64,000 nt of DNA from Bromus sterilis. Taxonomy: Eukaryota > Streptophyta > Magnoliopsida > Poales > Poaceae. Below the pieces are notes generated by a model. The model did not search any database. It saw only the letters and a list, made by a program, of their open reading frames with translations, and was not told the DNA's origin. The stretch is taken from assembly GCA_950022295.1 (NCBI GenBank), contig OX465601.1, positions 70,689,501-70,753,500 of the forward strand. Direction: 5' to 3'. Positions 1 through 11,800 of the stretch are shown here, one piece after another; position 1 is the stretch's first letter, and each line of letters starts with the position of its first letter. Position numbers and translations under genes: made by a program.

Positions 1-1
1 C

Positions 2-748
2 GTTGGACCTATTAATGGTGATGCTAATACCTCAACAGTAGAAAAAGAAACTCCTATGAACATAGAGGGTTTCAAACCAGTGAGCCTAGATGACACTACT
101 ACCACCTTTGATAGTAGTGATATTGATTTTGATAGTTGCACCCTCTACGAAGTTATTAGCTTGTTACACAAAATGTCAAGAGACCCCCACACTAGCACAC
201 TTAATCTTGCCTTCACGGAGCATATCACAAATGCTCTTATCAAAGCTAGGGAGGAGAAGCTTAGAGTAGAAGCCTCCATACCTAGGAAGCTAGAGGATGG
301 TTGGGACCATATGATCAAAATTAAATTGAATAACTTCTCTTTCTATGCTTTATGTGATGTTGGAGCTAGTACCTCTGTTATGCCCAAAAGAATATTTGAT
401 ATGTTTGATTTGAAGCCCTTTGATCCTTGTTCTTTTGGTGTTAGTCTTGTTGATTCTTCCGTAAAGAAACCTTTGGGGAAGATCAACGATGTTCTTATCA
501 TTGTCAATGACAACTATGTTCCCGTTGATTTTATTGTTATGGATATAGAGTGTGAACCTTTGTGTCCAATCATTTTTGGACGTCCTTTTCTTCGCACCGT
601 TGGTGCGGTTATTGACATGAAAGAGGGGAATATAAAATTCCAATTCCCATTCAAAAAGGGGATGGAACACTTCCCTAGAAAGAAAATCAAGTTACCTTTT
701 GATTCCGTTACTCGGGCTAGTTATTCTGTTTCTCTTGATAAAACTTGA
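2..748 (+). CDS. Gag C-terminal part and aspartic protease of family-1 gypsy copy A (5' end outside window)
   Basis: The frame is open from the first bases of the window to a TGA at 748, so the N-terminal Gag lies to the left. The first methionine inside the window (56) is not a real start. The protein begins in the linker that follows Gag and ends in a retropepsin-like domain. The catalytic motif is DVGAS (Asp codon 356-358), and the second conserved block reads IIFGRPFLRTVGAVIDMKEG. The DVGA form replaces the usual D-S/T-G and is seen in all related copies here. No reverse transcriptase, RNase H or integrase follows before the LTR, so the element probably depended on enzymes from another element. 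The visible part has no stop or frameshift. Gag-PR identity is strong; whether it is expressed cannot be judged. Confidence 0.85.
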   Translation, partial: VGPINGDANTSTVEKETPMNIEGFKPVSLDDTTTTFDSSDIDFDSCTLYEVISLLHKMSRDPHTSTLNLAFTEHITNALIKAREEKLRVEASIPRKLEDGWDHMIKIKLNNFSFYALCDVGASTSVMPKRIFDMFDLKPFDPCSFGVSLVDSSVKKPLGKINDVLIIVNDNYVPVDFIVMDIECEPLCPIIFGRPFLRTVGAVIDMKEGNIKFQFPFKKGMEHFPRKKIKLPFDSVTRASYSVSLDKT

Positions 749-3476
749 TTCTTCTTTTTGCATCATGCCTAGCTAATGGCTTTAAAGAAGCGCTTTCGGG
801 ACGCAGCCCGCAACGAATTTAGGTTTTTATTTTTGCTTTTGTTGTGTCTTGATGATTGTTACTACTGTAGCAACATCATTGTATCTTTTAATTTTAAGCT
901 TTGTGCCAAGTCATAGCCTCTTACGGCAAGTGAAGTAACAGTTGTGACATGCTGTCCAGAAAACAGATTCTGTCCTCGTGACCAGAAAAATTCCAGAAAA
1001 ATCCCAGTTCATCTTTTTGAGTTGAAATTTTTACATAGTATGCTCTATACAATTACGAAACTTCCGTATGTTCTGAGTTTTTTGATTTGAGTTGCAGAAT
1101 TGCCCCTAAAAAATTATTTACTATCTGCTGTTCTGTTTTTCACAGATTCTGCCACGTTTTGTCTCTCCTTACTTTTGCAAACCTTAAGCTTGCTTTTTCT
1201 TTGCAAAAACTTTTTGGAACTCTTGAGAAACAGTAGCTCTTCAAGTTTATCTTTATATGCAGTGGAGAAAAAATTATTTACTAAGGGTACTAACCTCTCT
1301 AATCAGCTTATGATGAGTTATGTATGAAGGGAGTTTTCAAGTGTGCGGTGGAAGATGATGAAAGAAGATCCAGGAGTGTCAAGCGCTCAAGCTTGGGGAT
1401 GCCCCCATGCATCCCCAATAAATATTCAAGGAGACTCAAGCGTCTAAGCTTGGGTATGCCCCCCGTGCATCCCCTTCTCCATCAACCATCATCAGTTCTT
1501 CCTTTGTCTCACTATATTTTTATCACTTGATGTGTTATGTGCTATGCTTGGAGCGTCTCGCTCTTAGGTTTTGTTTTTAGTTTTCATTAGCTTTTCTTTC
1601 TGTTCATAAAAAGTTAGATCCCGTCTTACTTTGTGTGGGAGAGAAACACGCCCCACTTTCAAAATCTAGAACACATCATAGGATTTTTCCTGCCTATCTT
1701 TTTGTTGTTGTGTGTTCTTTATCTTTTCATAGCTACTGCCATGTTTAGTTTTAGTCTTAGTTTGTCTTTAGCAAGAGCTTTGGCTTTTGTTTAGTTTGTT
1801 GCTGCAACTCTTTTTAGTTTTCATGTTTATCTTGTTAAGAGAGTTGGTTGTTGCACTGAGTTGTGTTTTGTCTTGAAAGTCGGTAATTGAGGTTGCTATT
1901 TAATTTTAGTAGTAGCTTGCAATAGTTTTGAGGCATTGTTGTGAGTAATGTTTGAACTTTTGGTGTCAAGATCTCTAGATTATTAGTGATAGGTGTCGTA
2001 TTTTGGGCAATCCGTGTTTATTTTCAAAACCTACAAACCTAGTTGAGAACTCTAGCTACTAGATAGATCACTTCTCTTCTGAGGAGTCGAATATTAGAGT
2101 ACACTCACGTACCATGAGTCGAGGATGCGCAAGGATAACCAAACCCCCATACACTCCTCCTCGGGGTACTTGTCTCTTTGTGAACCTCCTCACTAGATTG
2201 AGAGTTACCGATAATAAGTGCATGAGTTCTTTGGACTAATGTAAGTATTGAGAGTTGACACTTCCACCTTCTCATATTCTGCTAGCCTTTCCCGTGCCAT
2301 GCATTGCCTTCTTATCACTCCGAGAGTTGGTGTCCACCTTCGCCGGTACTTCCAAACCCTTGACATGATACGCTCTGTCATCATAAGCCTCCCTTTATCC
2401 TTCCTCAAAACAGCCACCATACCTACCTATCAAGGCATTTCCATAGCCTTTCCGAGTTACATTGCCATGCAAATTCCACCTCTTCATGACTTGATCTTCA
2501 TGTCATACATGTTCCTGCTACACTGGCAGCGACATACATTGCATACATCATGTAGTTACATCTTCTTTATGATTTTGAGTACCTTGTAAAATGTGAAAGA
2601 TCTCCTTTACCTTCTTGTAAAATAGAGTGTTGCCCTTAAGTGAGGAAAAGATCTCAAAGTGGACACATTAAAAGATCCCAAAGAGGACAAATGAGAGTTA
2701 AATAGAAAGAGCCATTGAGTCCACCAAAAAAATAGAAAAAAATAGAAAAAAGAGAAAAATAAATAAAAAGAGAGAAAGGGGCAACACTACTATCCTTTTG
2801 AGAGATCCACACTAGTACTCCCTCTATATCTTTGTACTCCATAGAGATGATCTTTATGCATATAGTTTGGAGAGCTTATTAGATCATCTGTGCATCCGTT
2901 GCATGGCAATCCCTACTCCTCACATCATATCTATCATTTGGCATCGCTTGCCTACGATTGTCCTCATTTATGTGAGCCTTTCTCATCCTTTTTGTCTTCC
3001 TCCTCCACCATATTTCTCTCTTTGCCATCCTAAGTGTCAACTCTCGTGCTTACGCTCATCCATTGCATGAGTGCTCGAAATATCGGAAAGGAGTGGATCA
3101 AATTGACTTGTACCTGGCTAGTGGTCTGGGGACGAGTCAAGATAAGATTCCAAAGAGGACCAAGTGTGAAACTTTAGTAGATTGAGTTCTCAACAAAAAT
3201 ACTTTTTTCTCGTATTCCCTATTCTCCTTTCTTGCACGCAAACACCATTTGGAGACATTCGAGTCACGGACAGCGAGATCTCTTGCACCTTTTGTTCTTT
3301 TGTTACTTATTTCAATGCTAATATAGACTCTTTCCTGTTATGAATTCAATTGAATCTCTGACCTTGATTGCTTTACTTTTCAAAGTTCTTTTATGGTTGC
3401 TAGCAAGTCACCACAGAAATTATGCTTGTTATCATTTACCTACTCGAGGACGAGCAGGAATTAAGCTTGGGGATGT
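749..3476 (+). mobile_element. 3' non-coding domain of copy A
   Basis: About 2.7 kb between the gag-PR stop and the LTR, without any sense frame of note. The same region recurs downstream of gag-PR in copies C, D, K and F, so it belongs to the element. Landmarks are a stem-loop at 852-879, two PPT-like repeats at 1389-1401 and 1446-1458, a region with an antisense reading frame (broken here, about 2200-2470), an A/G-rich tract around 2725-2790, and the true PPT at the end. I recognise no captured gene. Confidence 0.8.
3463..3475 (+). other. Polypurine tract of copy A
   Basis: AAGCTTGGGGATG followed by one T and then the LTR start TGATACG. The identical string precedes the LTR at 24949-24961, 40082-40094 and 45318-45330, which marks it as the plus-strand primer of this family. 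Confidence 0.8.
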
Positions 3477-4953
3477 TGATACGTCCAAAACGTATCGATA
3501 ATTTCTGCTTGCTCCATGCATGTTTTGTGTGATATTGCTATGATCTAGATACACTTCATACATTTTTTATCATATTTGGACTAACCTATTAACTCAGTGC
3601 ACCCAGTGCCAGTTCCTGTTTTCTCCTGTTTTTCTATTTCAGTTTTCCCCCATATAAAAAGTGCCAGAAAAATTCGGGAAAATTCAGATAAAAATCAGCG
3701 TGACGGAAGCTTCGAGAAAATCCCGGGAGGGGCCAGAGGGGGCCAGGGGGGCCCAGACGGCCACCCGGCGCGGCCCCACCCCTGGCCGCGCCAGGGGGCG
3801 CCTGGGGCCCCTTGTCCACCTCTGGCTGCCCCCTTTCGCCTATTTATCACCCGTCACGGGAAAACTCCAGAAGAAGAACCCTATTCCGCGAACTCGCCTC
3901 TATTCCGTCGCCGCCGCGCTTCCAAGATCGGGAGCACCAGAAGACCTCTTCCCGGCACCCTGTCGGAGGGAGGATTGACCTCCGGGAGTCTCCTCTCCAC
4001 CATGGATGCTCCCCGGATGTCTCGTGAGTAGTTTTCCTTGGACCATGGGTCCGTGATCAGTAGCTATGTGATGTTCTCCTCCCCTCTTTGATCTTCATTG
4101 TTTAGACCTCGTGAGCTGCCCTACATGATCGAGGCACCTTTCTAATATTTCTACTATTGCTATGTTGAGTTGTTCGGATCTGATGGATTATGATATTATG
4201 TTCAGATTGTGATAGAGTAATATATTGGTTTTTATCTCTTATATTTTTGTTCCTAAGTAATTCTTGCATGCTCTCCGTTGCTGTTTATTGCTTTGGCCAA
4301 GTAGTAGGTAGTGACTCCAAGAGGGAGCGTTGTGCTAGATTTTGGGTTCATGCCTCCCCGATGACATGCTTGAGTGACAGAAACATGAGTCTAGGGGATG
4401 TGCTTTTGCCACAAGGGGGAAAACAACGGTGCTTGTAACCGCGGTTACAAGGATTGTTTACTTTACGGAAAGTTCTTTTTAATGCAGTTGTCTGTTGCTT
4501 TGGGTTTACACTTTGGGTGGGGCTCGCAACTTAATACCAACGAGATGTTCTGGATAGATATCTCAAGGTGGATGATTATTAGTAGATGCAGATGGATTTC
4601 GGTCTACTTACCTTGGCGTACTGCCTGTGCTTTTGAACCTCTTCCTTTCTTTTGTAGCATAGTTAGCATTGCGGTGCGTTCTTAATCCTGTCAATTGCCT
4701 TTCTGTAATTTGGTTACCTCGCATAGCATTTTTATCGTCTTTTGGGAGAGAGACATCACTAGCGAACATCACGTATCCCGGTACATATCCTCATTATTGT
4801 TTCCAAGCTATATTTACTTATCTGCATTTACTTTCAAGTTGCTATCATTATCCCCTTGCGTTTTATCATTTGTGAACAACAAGACCGGAGAGATTGACAA
4901 CCTCTCTGAACTTTTTTGGGAGCAAAGTTATCTGTATCTGTGTGGAGGCGAGT
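3477..4953 (+). mobile_element. 3' LTR of copy A, 3'-truncated
   Basis: Starts TGATACGTCC directly after the PPT and aligns by eye with the LTRs at 33301, 40096, 45332 and 50548. It breaks off after about 1.48 kb, in the segment that in other copies reads 'gtgtgcaggtcc', where the next element begins. A GC-rich inverted repeat (GGCGCGGCC 3767-3775 and GGCCGCGCC 3784-3792) lies just upstream of a TATA-like box at 3841-3847. The missing last 150-200 bp are not found elsewhere in the window. Confidence 0.85.
3841..3847 (+). promoter_or_regulatory. Putative LTR TATA box, copy A
   Basis: TATTTAT at the position where sister LTRs have TATATATA (30594-30601), TATTTAT (33670-33676, 40466-40472), TATATAT (45701-45707) and TATATTT (from 50896). 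In each it follows a C-rich stretch ending in CGCC. It probably drives transcription from U3; the start site is not known. Confidence 0.5.
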
Positions 4954-7900
4954 TGTCAGAACCCCAAATTTAGGTTTGTGCTTTTCCCAGCTTGCATTTT
5001 GCATCTTGAAAAAAATTTCAAAAGAAAAGGAAATGGGGAAAAGAAAAGCCCTAAATGAATTTTATAAAAAGGCCAGAAATAAATCTTTTTCCAAAATTCT
5101 TTTGAATATATTGAAAAATCCTAAAAATGAGTGGAATCATTTTAAAAGTGATTTGGGATTAATCCCATGCTCATAGATTTTTCAATAATCCAAAAGGTGG
5201 CTTGGAAATTAAATAAATTGCTTATTTGAATTGAAATTCAAATACATTGAATTTCAAAAATTCCCAAAACTTGGGGTTGACTTCTATATAGTCACCTAGG
5301 TTTTATGAAAATGTTTGGGGATTTTTATAAATGCCCTAGTTATTTATTTTAAATGGGCAAAACAAAGAACAGAAGGAAAAATAAGAAAAGCAGAGAGAAA
5401 CCTTACCTTGCGCCCAAGGGCGAAGGCCCACCTGGCCCAGCCCGACTCCTCTCCTCTGTCGTCTTCCTCCTCTGCCAGAAGGAGAGGCAGCCGCGCCGTC
5501 CACTGCGTGGCGGGCATGCCTCCCCCTCCTCGCCACCTCCGCTCTCCCCTCCTCTTCTCTCTCGCTCTGGAGACACCCAGAAGGCCCCAGGCCATTTCCC
5601 CTCCCCTCGCGACCTCCCTCCTCTCCTCTGCCGCCTTTTCCGAGCCGCCTCGAGAGCTCGCCGGAACGAGCCCGTGCGCCTGCGTGGCCAACGGAGACAG
5701 GCCGCCGCACCAACGTGTCCGTGCGGTTCCTCGACGTCGACTTCGTCAAGCTGCGCCGCCAATTTGAGCCAAGCCGCCTCCTAGTCTCCGCCCGCATCGA
5801 CTTCCTCCGCCACGGCCGCCGTGCTCCTCGTCGGAAATTCGTCGCCGCCAGTGCCTCCGGGACCTCCCCGAGCTCACCTTCGTCTTCCCGGTGAGGTCCT
5901 CTTAATAATGCCCCGTCTGGGTCTCCTCCCCGTGCTCCCAATCACCATTTCCACGCCATGGCCGTGAGCTCGTCGCCGCGGGCCTGCTCGCCGGCGTGGC
6001 CACGGGCCCCCCCTGGGTGCCCCGTGTGCGCCAACAGCTGCAGGAGACCGCAGGCTAATCGCTGGTGCCCTCGCCCTCCACCCCCGAGCCCTCTGTCGTC
6101 ATCCGCCATGACCGGTGGCTCCGGCCGCCGCCCCCCGTCGACGTAGCCGTGGCCTGAAGCCTCCCCCTCGAACCCCTCCTAGCCCAGGCGACGCGCGACG
6201 TCGCGAGCTTCGCTCCCGTGCCCCCAGCCTCCTCCCCCGTGGCCTAACTCGCCGCCCCGGCGAGAGCGCCGCCGTGGCAGAGCCACCGGCGTTTAGCCGC
6301 CGGTCGGTTAAACCTAAACCGACTCCTAATCCCCCCCTCTCTCTCGCTGACAGTGGGCCCAGCCCCTTAATTAATCCGGGTTAAATTTAAACAGAATTAG
6401 TTAACCCCAGTGAGGCTGATAGGTGGGGCCGCCCTGTCAGTTGACTGGTCAAACCTGGCGTCAGCATGACCTAGTGATGACGCAGTAAAGATTAAATCAA
6501 ATTGTTTAATTCAATAAATTCCAGAAAATGGCTGAAACTTTGAAAAATCATAGAAAATTCATTTTAACTCCAAATTTAACATATAATATATGAAAAATGA
6601 TCAGGAGAAAATCACATTTGGAGTTTGAATTTGAATTTACTTTTCAAATCAACTTCAATTAAAATTTGGCAATTCAAACATAGGTCACATCAGCACATTG
6701 ACATGCTATTTTTTGCATATTGAATGTGCATGGTATTATCTTGATTGTGCTTTACTTCCAGTGCTTCGGTGATTGCATCTTCTCGGTAGAGTTGATCTCG
6801 GAGACGAGTTCAACCTCACGTCAGAAGAGTGTTACATCGTGATCGTCAGCAAGGCAAGCACCCCCTCTTTGATCATGTCGATAAAATCCCAGTTCCCTCT
6901 CATTCTCGCAAATGCATGTTTAGGATGTCACCATGATACGTTCTACCGCTAGTTGAACCCATTCCTTTGCATGACCTATCATTTTGTCACAGTAGTAAGA
7001 AAACCACAATCCTAGCAGATGTAGGAGTTGGTTGATATCATGTGGCCCCTGCAACTGTTACAGCTTATTGCATGCTTAGAGTTGTTACCTGAGGCTACTT
7101 TGATGTGAGTCGGGATGGTAGTGATCATGTGAATGATGGTGGTAACGTGTTGGTGAATCTACCCTAAACAAAGGTGAACGATGAGAGGCTGTGTAGGAGT
7201 ACACAGTGGGTTGTCTCGTTGAACACTGCCTTAAGCCCGAGTTCTTGTGTTGTTATCCAAGACAAAGAGTACGACCACACATTGGGCTCACTGACCCCTC
7301 TCGGCCTAGTACCTCACCCCGGACCAGTCCAGGAGTCGCAAGTAGTTCGCCCTTTAACGATCTCAAGAAGGTGGAACCAAGGTAAGTGGTTGGCGTAGGT
7401 TGTGGGCATGTTGAATCAAGTGATCATGATCGAGTTGAGCTTGATGGCGGTCACACAACGTTTGAGTCCGCATCGGAACAATCGGCCGGATTCCGATTGT
7501 GGTCCCAACTCAAATAGGCGACTCCCTAGGACTAGAGATGGTGCCGTGAGTGAAGTGTCGTGGCAGCATCCTCGCCGGTACTCATTTGAAGGGTCCATCC
7601 CCAGGCGGTAAATGATGAGGCGTGTGTGTAGCAGTACACCCCTGCAGGGTTAATGAACTATTCGAATAGCCGTGTCCACGGTTATGGACTACTTGGAGAC
7701 CTTTACTTGATCATAGATAACTTGAACCGGATACTTCTAAAACACACCAAGATAAGTGTGAGTGCTATGGCGTGCTTCCTCGTGGGGAAGTCGAGGAAGG
7801 CACCATAGTGGAGTATTGATTGGAGACTGTTACTTGGACTCGTGTACGTTTTTACCTCTCTGATACTCGTAGTTCAGGATTAGCCAAGTCAAAGCTGGCA

Positions 7901-8820
7901 CTTCTGCAAGTGAAACCCCACCTCCCTTTACCTTGATACATGTGCATGAGTAGTATAGTTCCTATGTAAGTCTTGCTGAGTACGACTTTGTACTCACGTT
8001 TGCTTATTCTATGTTTTAGAGACGAGACCACTGACCCTGATGGTGGCCTCTACCTCGAGCTCGACGTGGACCAATGTCGTATAGTTCCAGGAAGCAGCCT
8101 GTGCCCTCTGGAGGGTCGTTGTATTTTTCTTTCAGGCTTCTTAAGCCATTTGTTAAACTTGTCTTTACTAAGACATAATTTTCTTCCGTTGATGCTTGAT
8201 GTAATGTTGGATCACAAACATGTGATCTCTGCTTGTAATACAACTACTATGTCTGCTCTGTTTAGCAGAAGTTATAAAGACTGAGTTTGTAGAGTTCATG
8301 TTGTGATTACCTGTTGTTTACACTGGACATGCATGCTGCGTGTATGTTTATAACATGCATGTCTTAGTGTGGGGTTCGATAGCTTAGTTGTGTTCTTGCC
8401 GTCGGTCTTTTATACACCAGTGGCCCTTAGATGTGCGCAGCTTGGGGCATCGCGATGCGATTGCTCGTGACTCTGTCACGTGGCACACTTTGTTGTATGA
8501 TTGAGCCCGCCCAAGATCCCGACTAAGTGATCGGGCTGGAGTAAGTCTATGTAAGGGTTATGATTCAATCGATAACATGGTTGAGGCAACTTGTCTATGA
8601 GTATGGGATTCACCACCCATAAGCATTAGACTTGTGAGCGGACGTTGAGGACCCATCTCAGTTGATCATCCGGCCTGAATGGGATGCCCCTCACGTTCGA
8701 TGCTTACCGAGAGTGATCTGTGCTTGGCCTTGTCTGCTTAGACAAGTGGGTATGGCTCTCGGCTCTCCATGTGATTGCATTGTGACCGAAATTACATACG
8801 CTAACCCCGGGTCCCGACAA
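4954..8820 (+). mobile_element. Solo LTR of a large gypsy element
   Basis: Begins TGTCAGAACCCC, and the sequence abutting the next element ends GGGTCCCGACA(A). The two ends form an imperfect inverted repeat as LTR termini do. About 3.9 kb, with no internal domain, primer site or PPT beside it. The left part is A-rich and 5400-6330 is very GC-rich with spurious open frames. Further right it has CCCCTGCAGGG (7639-7649) and CCGTGTCCACGG (within 7668-7689), a pair also seen in other gypsy LTRs here. No target duplication is visible: the left flank is CGAGT and the right flank is the next insertion. The family is not named. Confidence 0.6.
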
Positions 8821-11631
8821 TGTAACATCCCAATTTTCTAAATTCGAATGTTAATAGATCATCATATGCATCTCATGCTGCTTCTGCATTTTTCTGGAGT
8901 TTTAAAATATTTTTAAACATTTTTCAACACATGGCAGTTCGCTGGAGAGGATATAAAAGGACTTATCCCCATTTTTAGTTTGTTGGAAAATAGTTTAAAA
9001 TATTTTTGGGAGACTTTTTAAATTTACTTTGGAGTTTTAAATATATTTTTAAAATATTTTGGGAATTTATTTATGCTCCGGAAAAGTTTTTAAATCAATT
9101 TTCGGAGTTTTCGGTATTTTTAAAATGCCAGAAAACTATTTTAAAATATTTAAAAATAAGTTGCAAAGTTTTTATTTTTATTTAATCATTTTTTAAAGCC
9201 AAAAAATCAGTTTTATTATTTTAAAAATATTGGCGAAGACGGAATTTTAAAATAAATTTCCGTGATTTTTCTATAATTATTTTGGGCCTAATGGGCATGT
9301 TCTGTTTTTTTTTTCGCAGACCGATTTTGTTTTTATTTCGGATTACAAAAGACAAAAAAACGGATTAGATGTTGTCTATAAATAGCCCCGTTTAGGGTTA
9401 GATTATTTTCTTTTAGCGTTTTAGGTTTAGCCCTAAGCTAATCCGCGGGACCCGCCGCCGCCGACGTCATCGCCGGAATCTCGCCGGAGTTCGCCGGATT
9501 TTCGTCGGAGCTCGTTTTTTTGTCGCTGGTGAGCACCTCGCGCCCCCCACCTTCTAGCCCGCCGTCCCCGCCGCCACCCCAGCCCCGTCGACGCCGGCCG
9601 GCCCCGCGCGCCGCAGCGAGCTCGCCGCGGCCACGAGCGCCGCTGCGCCTAGCCCCGCCGCCGGCCGCCCTGTGCGCCGAGCCGCCGCCGCCACCCGCCC
9701 GCACCGCCGGCCGCCCTCCGCGCCACCGGTCGCCGGAGCCAGCCGGAGCTGCCGTTGCAGCCCTCCCCATGGCCATGGCCTTCGTTCCCGACGGGAGAGA
9801 GAGAAAGCTGGAAAAAAAAGTTAGATGCGTTTTCGAAAAAAAAAACGTCCAGATCTGGTCGACCGTCGGCCAGGGACCCGATCGCGTTTTTCGCGTTATT
9901 TTATTTACGGATAGGTCCCTGTTTGCAGATTAGACCCCGTTTTGCACCCGGTACCGTTTTTGCGAGTACTTTTTAACCGTAACTCGGAATCGAGTGATTC
10001 CAGTTGCGTTGCGACCGTGGTGAAATTTCCTAGCCAGTAGAACAAGGTTTACAGAAGTTTGAAGTTCCAAATTTGAATCCCAAACAGATCCAAATTTGAA
10101 CTTCCGGCAGCCGTAACTTTTTACCGGTGCACCCGTTTGAGCCGTTCCTTCTTGCGTTGGTTTTATTTTGGCAAGTACTTTAAGTTTAGCTACTGTTAGG
10201 AAAGTTTTTCTACTGTTCTTTGAATGTTTATTACTGTTTGTGCATAATTGTATTGAATATATGTAGATTGGTGTTATGTTTGCTCGTATAGATTGTCCGG
10301 AGTGTGCCGCCTCGTGTTGTGAGGATTGTGACCGTCAGGACCAGCAAGAAGGCAAGTGATTCTTTGACCATACTCATACCTATATTTTCTATATGCATTA
10401 TGTTAAGAATATCACCCCATTGCATGATAGGTAGTTTACTTTACTGTTGCTGCAAAACCAGTTAGGATAGCCACATGTCTTGACTTGTCTACCGTAGATC
10501 AACCTAGCCGTGTTGTTACTTTATTGCTATGCTTTGTAGACATGGTTTGGGTTGTGAGAATTCATGGAGTGCATGTGAGCTATTTAATAAAATGTGTAGC
10601 AACTTTATAATAAATAGAAATCACTTTTGGACGGGCGGGTTGCATCCCGGTAGTTGTGCCTTGTCTAAGGACAGTGCCGGGGTTAAATGCACCCAATGGT
10701 TGTTTTGGTGGTGAATCGGGTGCGACATGGTGTCTACCCTCTGACGCAGTGGGCGCCGTCCAGGCTTAAAAAGATCAGACATGCAATATTACTAGTAGCT
10801 TCCGTGTACATCCACTGGCTATATGGGCTCTGGCTTAGCACGAGTACGTTGTGGGGAACCTGGCCCTGGTAGCTAGCTGATGTAGATGTGTGTTAGGTGT
10901 AACGGCTACCAAAGGGTGAAGGCAACCTCTTTAGAAAGTCTTTGTCTCAATCTTCGGGTTGAGTCCAGTGGGGAACGTGTACAACCTCTGCAGAGCGTAT
11001 AAACTGATCATGATTAGCCGTGTCCACGGTTACGGACGAATTTTGAGCAACTAGTCAGTGTTGTTGATTAATGATCTTGACAGATGAACACTTAATAATA
11101 ATTTTGCTGGGAAAGAGTAGCATGGGTTGCTGTGTGTTTCAGGTAGAATTCAACTTAAAATTTTGACTAGTTTAGTTCAGGAGAAAATTGGCTTTCAGCA
11201 AAACTAAACCATAAGCCTTTCCTTTGACTTACCTTGCATGTAGTTGTAGGTCCTTTATATAAAATTTTCCGTGTCACTTGCCGTACAAATCAGATGTACT
11301 GACCCGTTGTCGGGCTGTAACCTTCGGTGTTGCAGGTTTTTCAGACGACCAGTAAGGTGCGTTTAGGGGTTGCGAGTCTACCCTCAGCATGTTCGCATGT
11401 GGCTGTTGATGGGACTCCACGTTACTTGTTTTTGCTTCCGCTATATTTATATTGAATAAGCTAGCCTTGAGCTATGCAACTTGTTATTTTTTTACTCTAG
11501 ATCATACGTTGTAATAATGATGCACTTGTACTTTGATATACATCTATGATACTGTGTGTGCCAGTGAGTTCGATCCAGGGACTGGCACTTGAGCACAGAG
11601 ACTTCAATTCTGTGTGAATTGGGTCGTTACA
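8821..11631 (+). mobile_element. 5' LTR of chromovirus E
   Basis: 2.81 kb, TGTAACATCC...GTCGTTACA. The first 450 bp are extremely A/T-rich with repeated TTTTAAAATATTT-like blocks. A TATA box (TATAAATA) is at 9377-9384 and a GC-rich segment follows at 9440-9780; its open frames are artefacts of composition. CTCTGCAGAG (10986-10995) and CCGTGTCCACGG (within 11016-11037) lie near the 3' end. Near 10040-10100 this copy carries a 20-odd-bp duplication of 'caaatttgaa' sequence absent from the 3' LTR. Confidence 0.9.
9377..9384 (+). promoter_or_regulatory. TATA box in 5' LTR of E
   Basis: TATAAATA followed by GCCCCGTTTAGGG. The same motif is at 17957-17964 in the 3' LTR. It marks the likely U3 promoter of the element. 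Confidence 0.65.
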
Positions 11632-11633
11632 GA

Positions 11634-11645
11634 TGGTATCAGAGC
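11634..11645 (+). other. Primer-binding site of E (tRNA-iMet)
   Basis: TGGTATCAGAGC, the exact complement of the 3' end of plant initiator tRNA-Met, two bases after the LTR end. Typical for chromoviruses. Confidence 0.9.
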
Positions 11646-11800
11646 AGTGTGTTGACTGTAGGATGTGACCCTAGAAAATGGATTAGAAAAGCCATAGGAA
11701 TAAAAATATTACTTTATATCACTCTGTCTTGTACTTACTTACCTTCTCTATCTCGTATTCATACCTATTATAATCTTGCCTTACCTCTCTTTTATTATAG

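Noticed and set aside
1376..1480. Short direct repeats with palindromic cores, considered as a CRISPR-like array
   Set aside because: Only two units per copy, no unique spacers, plant retrotransposon context. They are PPT-like repeats.
3634..4031. Recurring 100-150 codon frames in each family-1 LTR (also 25143-25571, 30355-30797, 33442-33889, 40317-40656, 45513-45914, 50616-51109)
   Set aside because: They repeat because the LTR repeats. They span the promoter and GC-rich hairpin, differ in frame between copies and show no domain.
5315..6384. Several overlapping open frames of 60-200 codons on both strands
   Set aside because: They lie in the GC-rich part of a solo LTR, overlap each other in up to four frames, are Pro/Arg/Ala-rich and show no domain. 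They are an effect of base composition.
9438..9933. Open frames in both strands near the LTR promoter of E
   Set aside because: They lie inside the 5' LTR, and the corresponding part of the 3' LTR (18093-18501) keeps different frames after indels. Pro/Ala/Arg-rich artefacts.
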